Source of the DNA: Candidatus Micrarchaeum sp.
GTDB lineage: Archaea; Micrarchaeota; Micrarchaeia; CAILAH01
Direction of reading: 5' to 3'
Assembly: GCA_020723045.1 (NCBI GenBank)
Contig: DYJQ01000041.1
Location: 1 to 6,884, forward strand
Length of the DNA: 6,884 nt
Every line of letters starts with the position of its first letter. Position 1 is the stretch's first letter. Shown here in pieces: positions 1-5,548 of the stretch. Under the pieces are notes generated by a model that did no database searches, was not told where the DNA came from, and worked only from the letters and a program-made list of their open reading frames with translations. A program made the position numbers and the translations under genes.

Positions 1-8
1 CCCACTAA

Positions 9-15
9 TTAAATA
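9..15 (+). promoter_or_regulatory. Possible TATA box for the small CxxC gene
   Basis: TTAAATA at 9-15 resembles an archaeal TATA element. Transcription starting about 25 nt downstream would give a leader of about 30 nt that contains the ribosome site at 57-63. This competes with reading 22-43 as an upstream terminator. The call rests only on a short AT-rich match. Confidence 0.2.
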
Positions 16-21
16 GCTAAG

Positions 22-43
22 AAAAAGACCGCAAGGGCTTTTT
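22..43 (+). terminator. Terminator-like hairpin with T-tract
   Basis: An inverted repeat pairs 22-30 with 35-43: five A:T pairs, a G:C pair, one A/G mismatch and two C:G pairs closing a GCAA tetraloop of the stable GNRA type. The 3' arm runs into a T-tract (39-45). All three plus-strand frames stop within the first 16 bases (6-8, 10-12, 14-16), so an upstream gene could end at the left edge with this as its terminator. The stem is mostly A:T and the upstream gene is not visible, so it could equally be a chance structure. Confidence 0.35.
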
Positions 44-56
44 TTAGAAAGCAAAA

Positions 57-63
57 GAGATGA
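57..63 (+). promoter_or_regulatory. Ribosome binding site of the CxxC gene
   Basis: GAGATGA differs by one base from the archaeal anti-16S consensus GAGGTGA and ends 4 nt before the ATG at 68. It selects that ATG over the out-of-frame ATG at 60, which overlaps the site itself. Confidence 0.5.
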
Positions 64-67
64 GAAA

Positions 68-196
68 ATGGATAGAAAGATGTGGGACGCGAAGTGCTCC
101 GACTGCGGAGCGCCGTGCCAGGTTCCCTTTGAACCCAAGGAAGGCAGGCCCGTGTACTGCAGGGACTGCTACAGGAAGCATAAACCCAGATTCTAA
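68..196 (+). CDS. Small CxxC-x17-CxxC zinc-binding protein (42 aa)
   Basis: This protein of 42 residues has two cysteine pairs, C10-x2-C13 and C31-x2-C34, separated by exactly 17 residues; a fifth cysteine is at 17. The spacing, with CSDCG at the first pair, VPF at 19-21 and RPVYCRDC at the second, matches the CxxC-x17-CxxC domain found as tiny stand-alone proteins in archaea and some candidate-phyla bacteria. It presumably binds one zinc ion as a rubredoxin-like knuckle pair. The family has no established function; a nucleic-acid or ribosome role is only a guess from its basic C-terminus (RKHKPRF). The ATG follows a near-consensus ribosome site, and the gene has its own terminator, so it is probably a separate transcription unit from the KH-top6 genes downstream. 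Confidence 0.85.
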   Translation: MDRKMWDAKCSDCGAPCQVPFEPKEGRPVYCRDCYRKHKPRF

Positions 197-198
197 GC

Positions 199-250
199 AC
201 TAACGCTCGTTAGTTTTGGATTCTCTATTTTTTGGTTTTTTATTTTTTAT
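199..250 (+). terminator. Hairpin plus T-rich terminator after the CxxC gene
   Basis: Three bases after the stop codon, 199-205 (ACTAACG) is perfectly complementary to 208-214 (CGTTAGT), giving a stem that closes on a small loop. It is followed by TTTT (214-217) and then three runs of T6 between about 226 and 249. Archaeal RNA polymerase stops at T-tracts, with or without a hairpin, so this should separate the small gene from the cluster starting at 300. The rest of the gap up to 299 holds the promoter of the next gene. Confidence 0.65.
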
Positions 251-269
251 TCTGAACGCTAAACTTAAA

Positions 270-278
270 ACATATAAA
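270..278 (+). promoter_or_regulatory. TATA box of the KH gene (leaderless promoter)
   Basis: ACATATAAA at 270-278, within an A-rich stretch from 265, is a good archaeal TATA element. Its centre lies about 25 nt before the GTG at 300, the normal distance to an archaeal transcription start. The mRNA should therefore begin at or just before the start codon. No ribosome site is visible ahead of that GTG, consistent with leaderless translation. This would be the main promoter of the KH-top6B-top6A cluster. Confidence 0.6.
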
Positions 279-299
279 CCTTGGACTTTTGAATTATAC

Positions 300-836
300 G
301 TGCGGATAATTAGCGTCGGAAAGGACGGCTTTGACAAGATAACACCCAAGGTGGTAAAAGGTCTTATGGAGAGAGGTATTTCCATAAAGCTGGATCGGGA
401 GAACGAGTCGCTTGAGTATGGGTGTGATGACCCATATATAGAGCTCAAGGCGAAGGACGTACTCACGGCAGTAGTGCTCGGTATAAAGGAGCAGAGGTTT
501 CAGGATGCGGCTCTCTCGCTTTTTTCTGACAGCTTTGTGCTCAAAATAGTTGATTTAAGCGAGGTTTTAGGGTCCAAGGAAGACATTCACAGGGTGCTAA
601 GCCGCATCATAGGCACCAATGGGAAGACAAAGCGGATAATGGAAGAGATAACTGAAACCAATATAACCATTTCAGATAATAAAATACTCATAATAGGAAT
701 GCCCGAAGGAGTGGGGCTGGCATCCGATGCGATAAATGCGATCATACGCGGCTCACCCCACAAAAAGGTGTACCGCCTGCTGGAGGCCGGCAGAAGGAAG
801 ATTAAGGAAGCCCGGATGAAGCTCTGGAATGATTAG
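300..836 (+). CDS. KH-domain RNA-binding protein, archaeal Dim2/Pno1 homologue
   Basis: This 178-residue cytoplasmic RNA-binding protein is related to eukaryotic Dim2/Pno1, which binds the 3' end of small-subunit rRNA during late ribosome maturation alongside the Nob1 nuclease. The second KH domain is clear: SRIIGTNGKTKRIMEEIT around residues 101-118 carries the GxxG loop (G105-T-N-G108), followed by IIGMPEGVGLASDAI and the family C-terminus RGSPHKKVYRLLE (150-162). The first KH domain (about 1-60) is degenerate: a GKDG occurs at 7-10, but by family spacing the loop should fall near residue 15. The start was set at GTG 300 because the TATA box at 270-278 rules out the longer reading from TTG 216. 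The family usually runs about 180-220 residues. Linkage to top6B and top6A is known in other archaea and supports the call. Confidence 0.88.
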   Translation: MRIISVGKDGFDKITPKVVKGLMERGISIKLDRENESLEYGCDDPYIELKAKDVLTAVVLGIKEQRFQDAALSLFSDSFVLKIVDLSEVLGSKEDIHRVLSRIIGTNGKTKRIMEEITETNITISDNKILIIGMPEGVGLASDAINAIIRGSPHKKVYRLLEAGRRKIKEARMKLWND

Positions 837-885
837 TGGGTGTTTGCGCTATTTTATTGGCGATTGTATGGAGGACACGTTTAGT

Positions 886-889
886 GGAG
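886..889 (+). promoter_or_regulatory. Ribosome binding site of top6B
   Basis: GGAG at 886-889 lies 9 nt before the ATG at 899 and only 3 nt before an in-frame ATG at 893, so it favours 899. An AT-rich CTATTTTATT at 849-858 could be a weak internal promoter, but read-through from the KH gene is the simpler reading. Confidence 0.4.
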
Positions 890-898
890 TGGATGTGT

Positions 899-2599
899 AT
901 GCCAGATGGTAACGAAAATGAAAATGGCGAGATGGTTTCGCCAAAACATGCTGACGATATTTTTGAGGAGTTCAAGGAGCATTCAGTAGCAGAGTTCTTC
1001 ACCAAGAACAAGCAGATGCTCGGCTTCTCTGGCAAGTTGCGTTCTCTCACAACAGTTATACATGAGTATGTGACCAACAGCCTTGACGCGTGCGAAGAGG
1101 CAGGCATACTGCCAGACTTGACGGTCAAGATTACAGAGCTGCCTGAAGAGCACATGCTTGTAAAAGTGAGCGATAACGGCCCGGGCATACCCAAGAGCCA
1201 TATAGGGAGAGCGCTTGGCCAAATGCTTTCTGGGACGAAGTTTCACAGGTATATGCAACAGAGGGGCCAGCAGGGTATTGGCGCGACTGGGTGCACGATG
1301 TTTGCCCAGCTGACGAGCGGCAAGCCAATACACGTGCGCTCCTCTACGGGCAACGGTATGATTTACGAGTGCAACGTTTCTGTGAATGTAAAGACGAATG
1401 CGCCCCTCATTTCAGATGTTACTGAGTATGAAGGCGACTTTAGGGGGCTTGAGGTAACTGCAGAGTTCGCTGATGTCAAGTATGATAGGAGCGAGTACAG
1501 CCCGTTAGAGTATTTAAAGAGGACCGCAATCGCGAACCCACATGCTGAGATATACTTTGTTGACCCTGCCGGCAAAAAGGTACGTTTTCCGCGTGTGTCA
1601 CAAATGCTTCCTGACAGGCCGCATGAAGTACAACCCCACCCGCTCGGTGTTGAGCCGCACGTGCTTTATGAGATGATGCGCATCTCCCCCGCAAGGAAGG
1701 TGGGCTCATTCCTCACATCAGAGCTTGCGCGCGTCACGCCATCAAAGGTGGATGAGCTCAAGGTAGTAATGCCAGATTTTGATTTTGATCAGCCACCGCA
1801 GAATATTACGTGGAATGATGCACGCAGGCTTGTTAATGCATTCAAGAAAATAAAATGGGTTGCACCATCCGCAGATGGCCTGCGGTCCATAGGGAATGAA
1901 CAGATTGATGTTGCGTTGCGCAGCCTGCTCAAACCCGAATACCTCTCCGTGAGGTCGCGGCCGCCAAAGGTTTATAGTGGTGGCGTCCCATTCATTGTTG
2001 AGGCGGCAATAGCATACGGCGGTAGTGCGGGCAAGCACACAGAGAGCGGCATAAGCACCGAGATAATGCGGTTTGCCAACCGTTCCCCCCTCCTTTTTGA
2101 TGCAGGCGGTTGTGCAGTTGCAAAGGCTGTGCGGGCTGTTGACTGGAAGAGGTATGAGATAAGAGATTTTGATAATGCCCCAATAACAGTATTCGTAAAC
2201 TTCGTGTCCGCATTTGTTCCATACACGGGCGCAGGCAAACAGTCCATCTCATCGGAGCCAGAGGTATTTGATGAGATAAAATTCGCGGTGATGGATGTTG
2301 CAAGGGATGTGCAGAGGTATCTATCCGGCAAGGTGCGTGAGGAGAGGAAAGAGGCGAAGAGGAAGGCGATAATGAGGTATATACACCAGCTTGCGGTTGA
2401 CCTGCCGTTGCTGGCCAACACTGGCACGAGTGAGGAGCTCGAGAAGAAGCTGACTGCTGTGGTGTTCACAAGGTTTAAAGCAGAGGAGGCTGAAGAGAAC
2501 GAGGAGCACAAGACAAGGGAGATTATGATCGAGGAGTCTGAGAGTGAGGCTGGGGAGACCGCGGAGAATAAGATAGAGTTTGATGAGGAGGATATGTGA
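899..2599 (+). CDS. top6B: DNA topoisomerase VI subunit B (GHKL ATPase)
   Basis: This is the ATPase subunit of the A2B2 type IIB topoisomerase, which passes one duplex through another to relax and decatenate DNA. It has 566 residues. The Bergerat ATP site is complete: E56, N60 and D63 in HEYVTNSLDA, D92-N-G-P-G96, and the ATP-lid QRGQQGIGATG at 121-131. A helix-two-turn-helix region follows (about 245-340), starting at PHPLGV, with LRSIGNEQID near its end. The transducer domain (about 350-505) includes VYSGGVPFIVEAAIAYGG and the switch lysine K447 in GAGKQSIS. The last 40 residues form an acidic, probably disordered tail. An in-frame GTG at 836, overlapping the previous stop, would add 21 mostly hydrophobic residues unlike the family. 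ATG 899 has a better ribosome site and gives the usual N-terminus before EHSVAEFF. It lies 62 nt after the KH gene. Confidence 0.97.
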   Translation: MPDGNENENGEMVSPKHADDIFEEFKEHSVAEFFTKNKQMLGFSGKLRSLTTVIHEYVTNSLDACEEAGILPDLTVKITELPEEHMLVKVSDNGPGIPKSHIGRALGQMLSGTKFHRYMQQRGQQGIGATGCTMFAQLTSGKPIHVRSSTGNGMIYECNVSVNVKTNAPLISDVTEYEGDFRGLEVTAEFADVKYDRSEYSPLEYLKRTAIANPHAEIYFVDPAGKKVRFPRVSQMLPDRPHEVQPHPLGVEPHVLYEMMRISPARKVGSFLTSELARVTPSKVDELKVVMPDFDFDQPPQNITWNDARRLVNAFKKIKWVAPSADGLRSIGNEQIDVALRSLLKPEYLSVRSRPPKVYSGGVPFIVEAAIAYGGSAGKHTESGISTEIMRFANRSPLLFDAGGCAVAKAVRAVDWKRYEIRDFDNAPITVFVNFVSAFVPYTGAGKQSISSEPEVFDEIKFAVMDVARDVQRYLSGKVREERKEAKRKAIMRYIHQLAVDLPLLANTGTSEELEKKLTAVVFTRFKAEEAEENEEHKTREIMIEESESEAGETAENKIEFDEEDM

Positions 2600-2622
2600 T
2601 ACTCGCATTATACATATGAATG

Positions 2623-2628
2623 GGTGAT
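2623..2628 (+). promoter_or_regulatory. Ribosome binding site of top6A
   Basis: GGTGAT ends 4 nt before the ATG at 2633 and matches the archaeal GGTGAT motif. The in-frame GTG at 2624 lies inside this site, so it is unlikely to be the start. The site supports translation of top6A from a message shared with top6B across the 33-nt gap. Confidence 0.65.
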
Positions 2629-2632
2629 ATTT

Positions 2633-3754
2633 ATGGCAAAGAAGGAGACATCAGAAAATGCATCAGAAGTTCCACTCAATAAGCTTGTGGGTTTGGGAAG
2701 GGACATTGTGCAGGATATACAAATGGAGCATTCCCCCTCGTTTTATACACCGGTGCGTAGCCGCTCGAATATTTTTTTCAAGGAGGAAGTGGGTACGCTC
2801 ACGCTTGGCGATAAGAAAGAGAAGAGGACGTTTGTGCACGTATCGCAGGCTAAGAAATTCATGCAGACAGTTGCGATTGCCTCAAAACTCAAATCCTTCT
2901 TGGAGCAGGGCCTTCATACTTCAATCAGAGGCCTCTACTACCAGCTCAAGTTCAGCCTAGGCGAGGACCTTGATGAGGACCTTTTCGAGGAGCAGTCAGA
3001 ATCCAACCCGCTCATTGAGGACCTTGAGGCATCCCTTGATTTGAAGCGCGAGGACTTCAACCTCTCAACTGATAGGAAGGGTGTAGTGGCAGGCAATATG
3101 ATCATACGCGATAAGTTCGGCGGTGAGGAGAGCGTGATTGATGCGTCAAAACAGGGCCGTTCTGGATGGATGATCCCAAGCGATGTTGACAACGGTATGG
3201 AATTTGTGGATGTGAATGCAGACTATGTGCTTGTGGTGGAGAAGGACGCGCTCTGGCAGAGGCTTAACGAGGACAAGTTCTGGAAGAAAAATAATTGTAT
3301 TTTGATAACGCCAAAGGGCCAGGCATCGCGCGGTACGAGAAGGCTCATCCGCAAATTAGCCGATATGAAGCTGCCCATTTATGTGTTTACAGACTGCGAT
3401 GCATGGGGATGGTACATATACTGGGCCATAAAGACAGGCTCGATGAACCTTGCATTCCTCAACAAAAGCCTTGCAACACCTGAGGCTCGGTTCATTGGCG
3501 TCACGATGTCTGATTTACAGAATTATGATTTCCTCAAGAAGCTCACAATCAATGCCAAGGATGTTGACATAAAGCGTGCTGAGGAGATGAAATCATATCC
3601 GTGGATTGCACGGCACAAGGAGTGGGTTGAGGAGCTTGACATAGTCCTCAAGACGAGGAAGAAGCTGGAGCAGGATGCCTTGCAGGGCCAGAAGCTCACC
3701 TTCGTGGGCGAGTATGTAAAAAATAAAATTGAGAGCGGCAAAGTTCTCCCATGA
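2633..3754 (+). CDS. top6A: DNA topoisomerase VI subunit A (Spo11-like)
   Basis: This DNA-cleaving subunit of topoisomerase VI is homologous to the meiotic Spo11 protein. It cuts both strands through tyrosyl-DNA bonds, while subunit B supplies ATP-driven gating. The protein has 373 residues, the normal length. The winged-helix (CAP) domain carries IRGLYYQLK at 98-106; the second tyrosine, Y103, is the expected nucleophile. The Toprim domain has its metal-binding acids E203 (VVEKD), D254 and D256 (FTDCDAWGWY), followed by IKTGS and ATPEARFIGVT as in other members. One oddity is that the usual proline after the DxD motif is alanine (A257). The start is ATG 2633, set by its ribosome site. The gene converges on the A24 peptidase gene with one base between the stop codons. 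Confidence 0.97.
   Translation: MAKKETSENASEVPLNKLVGLGRDIVQDIQMEHSPSFYTPVRSRSNIFFKEEVGTLTLGDKKEKRTFVHVSQAKKFMQTVAIASKLKSFLEQGLHTSIRGLYYQLKFSLGEDLDEDLFEEQSESNPLIEDLEASLDLKREDFNLSTDRKGVVAGNMIIRDKFGGEESVIDASKQGRSGWMIPSDVDNGMEFVDVNADYVLVVEKDALWQRLNEDKFWKKNNCILITPKGQASRGTRRLIRKLADMKLPIYVFTDCDAWGWYIYWAIKTGSMNLAFLNKSLATPEARFIGVTMSDLQNYDFLKKLTINAKDVDIKRAEEMKSYPWIARHKEWVEELDIVLKTRKKLEQDALQGQKLTFVGEYVKNKIESGKVLP
3718..3730 (-). terminator. T-tract terminator of the minus-strand cluster, inside top6A
   Basis: Read on the minus strand, the sequence 26-38 nt past the peptidase stop codon is AATTTTATTTTTT: a run of T4, an A, then T6. T-tracts are sufficient archaeal termination signals. It lies within the last codons of top6A (encoding roughly VKNKI), the only place a terminator can be when the genes converge this tightly. 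Confidence 0.4.
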
Positions 3755-3755
3755 A

Positions 3756-4559
3756 TTAAATGTGGTGCGCGGCCACTGTGGATGCTGCAAATGCACCAAT
3801 TACCCCCAGCAGTATGAACGGCAAATATGGGGGCAGTTTACCGTAAACAGGGACTTTCGCAACCTTTGCTTTCTTGAGCCTTGCAATCATCTCTTTTGTG
3901 AGCAATCTCTCGAGCCCGAGCCTGTCAATGATTTTTTTATCCATCTCATCCATTGCCAGTATATCCTCCTCGATTATCTCTCTTGGCTTTACCCACGTTA
4001 TCAGGCTCCTGCTCAGGTCCCTCTTTATGAGCGCAAACACTGAAGAGATAATGCCTACCAATACTGCGACTGCCGCCAACTCGGCCAACCCCAAGGTATA
4101 GAGCATGTATGCAATCACACCGTAGCCCGCTACCCATACAGCCGCTGTAACCTTCTCTTCGATACGCGGCTTGAACGCAGTACCGCTCGCGAAGAATTGC
4201 AACTCAAGAAATACTGCCATTACGATTGTCGAGATTAGCAGGATGTATATCAGTGTGGGTGTGCCCTCTATCATCAACGGTAATAACAGCGCCAGCCCGC
4301 TTAGGAAGAACACGTCAGCACCGCCTACATAGCCCACTCTATAAATAAGGTAGCCTAGTGCGAACACAGCAACTGCCACGCCAATTTTTAGTGGAACGAT
4401 GCCTTCTGTGAAGAGCGAGAATGCAAGTGCTATCACAATAAATGCGTATGAGAGCCAGTCCGGCACTATCCTTTTGTTGAATATGTCAAAGTATGCCGCA
4501 ACTGCAAGGAACAGTATCGCTATCCCAAACCCAACCAACTCAAACAACACTACCACCAC
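3756..4559 (-). CDS. A24-family prepilin/prearchaellin peptidase
   Basis: This integral-membrane aspartic protease probably removes the short class III signal peptide from type IV pilin-like proteins or archaellins (FlaK/PibD/EppA group) before filament assembly. Both catalytic aspartates are visible: D25 in YFDIFNKRIVPDW, just after the first membrane segment, and D82 in the archaeal GGAD form of the GxGD motif (79-82). Hydrophobic segments lie near 4-24, 37-50, 56-73, 83-99, 103-126, 138-158 and 160-177. A charged cytosolic region (179-243) follows, then PYLPF and a last segment (246-264), resembling the C-terminal domain of archaeal A24 enzymes. At 267 residues it is somewhat longer than typical FlaK. 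The start may be GTG 4559, GTG 4556 or GTG 4550; the first overlaps pus10 by 10 nt. No pilin or archaellin gene is in view, so the substrate is unknown. Confidence 0.87.
   Translation of the reverse strand: MVVVLFELVGFGIAILFLAVAAYFDIFNKRIVPDWLSYAFIVIALAFSLFTEGIVPLKIGVAVAVFALGYLIYRVGYVGGADVFFLSGLALLLPLMIEGTPTLIYILLISTIVMAVFLELQFFASGTAFKPRIEEKVTAAVWVAGYGVIAYMLYTLGLAELAAVAVLVGIISSVFALIKRDLSRSLITWVKPREIIEEDILAMDEMDKKIIDRLGLERLLTKEMIARLKKAKVAKVPVYGKLPPYLPFILLGVIGAFAASTVAAHHI
3932..3938 (+). terminator. Possible T7 terminator of the top6 cluster, inside the peptidase gene
   Basis: Seven consecutive T on the plus strand, about 180 nt past the top6A stop, are the longest T run in the downstream region. 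They sit within the minus-strand peptidase gene, where they encode lysines of DKKIID. The run could end plus-strand transcripts, but lysine codons give such runs by chance. Confidence 0.25.
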
Positions 4560-5518
4560 TCTGAAATATACTCATATACTTTTATAACATCCAATGAGAC
4601 GCACTTTGCATTGCACCCAACCGTGCCTGCAAAGCTTGGCCGTGTCCTTCCCCCATCACTTGTTACAAGCTCCTTTATGTACGTCCCCGCCTCGGTTTTT
4701 ATCTTAAACCTTGCAGTGTTTGCCTGCCTTTCTATACACTCTATTTCATATATCCTCCTTATTCTCTCCAAATCCGCGCGCCTGTGCTTCACCCTAAGTG
4801 GGGTCTGCTGTTCTATCCTATCTATATGGCATATCCGTTTCAATTCCTCATCACTTACCTCCCGCTCAAACTCAACTTTCGCTTCATATTCCTTTACAAA
4901 ACCGGCCTCCTTCACAATCCATACATACTCACGCCCTACTGGCCTAATCACATGAAGCTCTACCGCGCCGTTGGATATTTCATTCACTCTGCGTTCATAC
5001 TCTCTCAGGTCAACATTCCTATTTTTGGGCTCAACAATCTCGACAACACACAGCCTGCCATCACCCAGCATCCTCACATCAACATCCTCCCTGCCTGCAC
5101 CGTGCAGGAATGCATTTGAGCATCCAAACATCTCCATAGCCGCATCGACAACGTATCCCTCAACAGATTTGTACTTATCCCACCTCGTTTGTGAAAGCTC
5201 ACGCGAGAGTTTGTTATACTTGCATAAAAGAAACAGCGGGTTTATCGTGACGGAGACAGTAGGCCCCGCAACGTGTAGCATAAAGTTTACATCACCATCT
5301 TTATCCTGTTTCTTCCCGCTCTGCTTCTCAATAAGCTCCCTGAATTCACGGTTGATTCTTGTTTTCACCGCCACCTTGCCGAACACCCCTGCGCTCTTAA
5401 ACCCGTTCTCTTCCTCTTTCAACAACTCGTCTGTTATATCTACAGAAGTGCTGAATGTTGAATACTCAACCCCCTCAGCCAAGCTGATCGCCTTTCTTGC
5501 AAGTATATCAAGGTCCAT
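4550..5518 (-). CDS. pus10: tRNA pseudouridine synthase Pus10, lacking N-terminal zinc finger
   Basis: Archaeal Pus10 makes pseudouridine 55, and commonly also 54, in the T-arm of tRNA, replacing bacterial TruB for this job. The protein has 322 residues. Residues 45-113 fit the THUMP-like part, ending in NPLFLLCKYNKL and SQTRW (109-113). The catalytic core begins at HGAGREDVDVRMLG (139-152); by alignment with the GRTD motif of TruA, D145 is the catalytic aspartate. TPLRVKHRRAD (239-249), AGTYIKELV (277-285) and GRTRPS (290-295) are further Pus10 signatures. Family members are typically around 390-430 residues and begin with a paired-CxxC zinc module; none is present here, and the gene upstream ends 20 nt before this ATG, leaving no room for one. 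No ribosome site precedes the ATG, and the 3' end overlaps the peptidase gene. Confidence 0.93.
   Translation of the reverse strand: MDLDILARKAISLAEGVEYSTFSTSVDITDELLKEEENGFKSAGVFGKVAVKTRINREFRELIEKQSGKKQDKDGDVNFMLHVAGPTVSVTINPLFLLCKYNKLSRELSQTRWDKYKSVEGYVVDAAMEMFGCSNAFLHGAGREDVDVRMLGDGRLCVVEIVEPKNRNVDLREYERRVNEISNGAVELHVIRPVGREYVWIVKEAGFVKEYEAKVEFEREVSDEELKRICHIDRIEQQTPLRVKHRRADLERIRRIYEIECIERQANTARFKIKTEAGTYIKELVTSDGGRTRPSFAGTVGCNAKCVSLDVIKVYEYISEWW
4579..4587 (-). promoter_or_regulatory. Possible internal promoter of the peptidase gene
   Basis: On the minus strand TTATAAAAG (4587-4579) is a fair TATA element centred 24-27 nt before the candidate GTG starts at 4559 and 4556. That is the same geometry as at the KH and GGDEF genes. 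It lies within the last codons of pus10 (VIKVYEY region), which are AT-rich anyway, so chance is possible. Confidence 0.3.
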
Positions 5519-5537
5519 GGAATAATTAGAAATGCAT

Positions 5538-5548
5538 CTTATTTTATC
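5538..5548 (-). promoter_or_regulatory. Possible weak TATA element ahead of pus10
   Basis: On the minus strand GATAAAATAAG (5548-5538) spans the stop codon of the GGDEF gene and is centred 25 nt before the pus10 ATG. That distance, together with the absence of a ribosome site, would suit leaderless expression. The match to a TATA box is weak, and simple read-through from the GGDEF gene is equally possible. Confidence 0.25.

Noticed and set aside
216..299. Longer reading of the KH protein from TTG 216
   Set aside because: The extra 28 codons cover a T-rich terminator tract and the TATA box at 270-278, and encode low-complexity FFGFLFF-type sequence.
836..898. Top6B start at GTG 836 overlapping the KH stop codon
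   Set aside because: It adds 21 mainly hydrophobic residues with no counterpart in Top6B proteins and skips a ribosome site placed for ATG 899.
1972..2511. Minus-strand open frame of 179 codons
   Set aside because: It lies wholly opposite top6B, is low-complexity and serine-rich, and matches no family; it is a shadow of the real gene.
4550..5518. Identification as bacterial-type TruB
   Set aside because: The HGAGREDVDVRMLG, TPLRVKHRRAD and GRTRPS signatures are those of Pus10, not TruB.
4971..5525. Plus-strand open frame of 184 codons
   Set aside because: It is antisense to pus10 with a serine/leucine-rich shadow composition; the minus-strand frame has clear Pus10 motifs.
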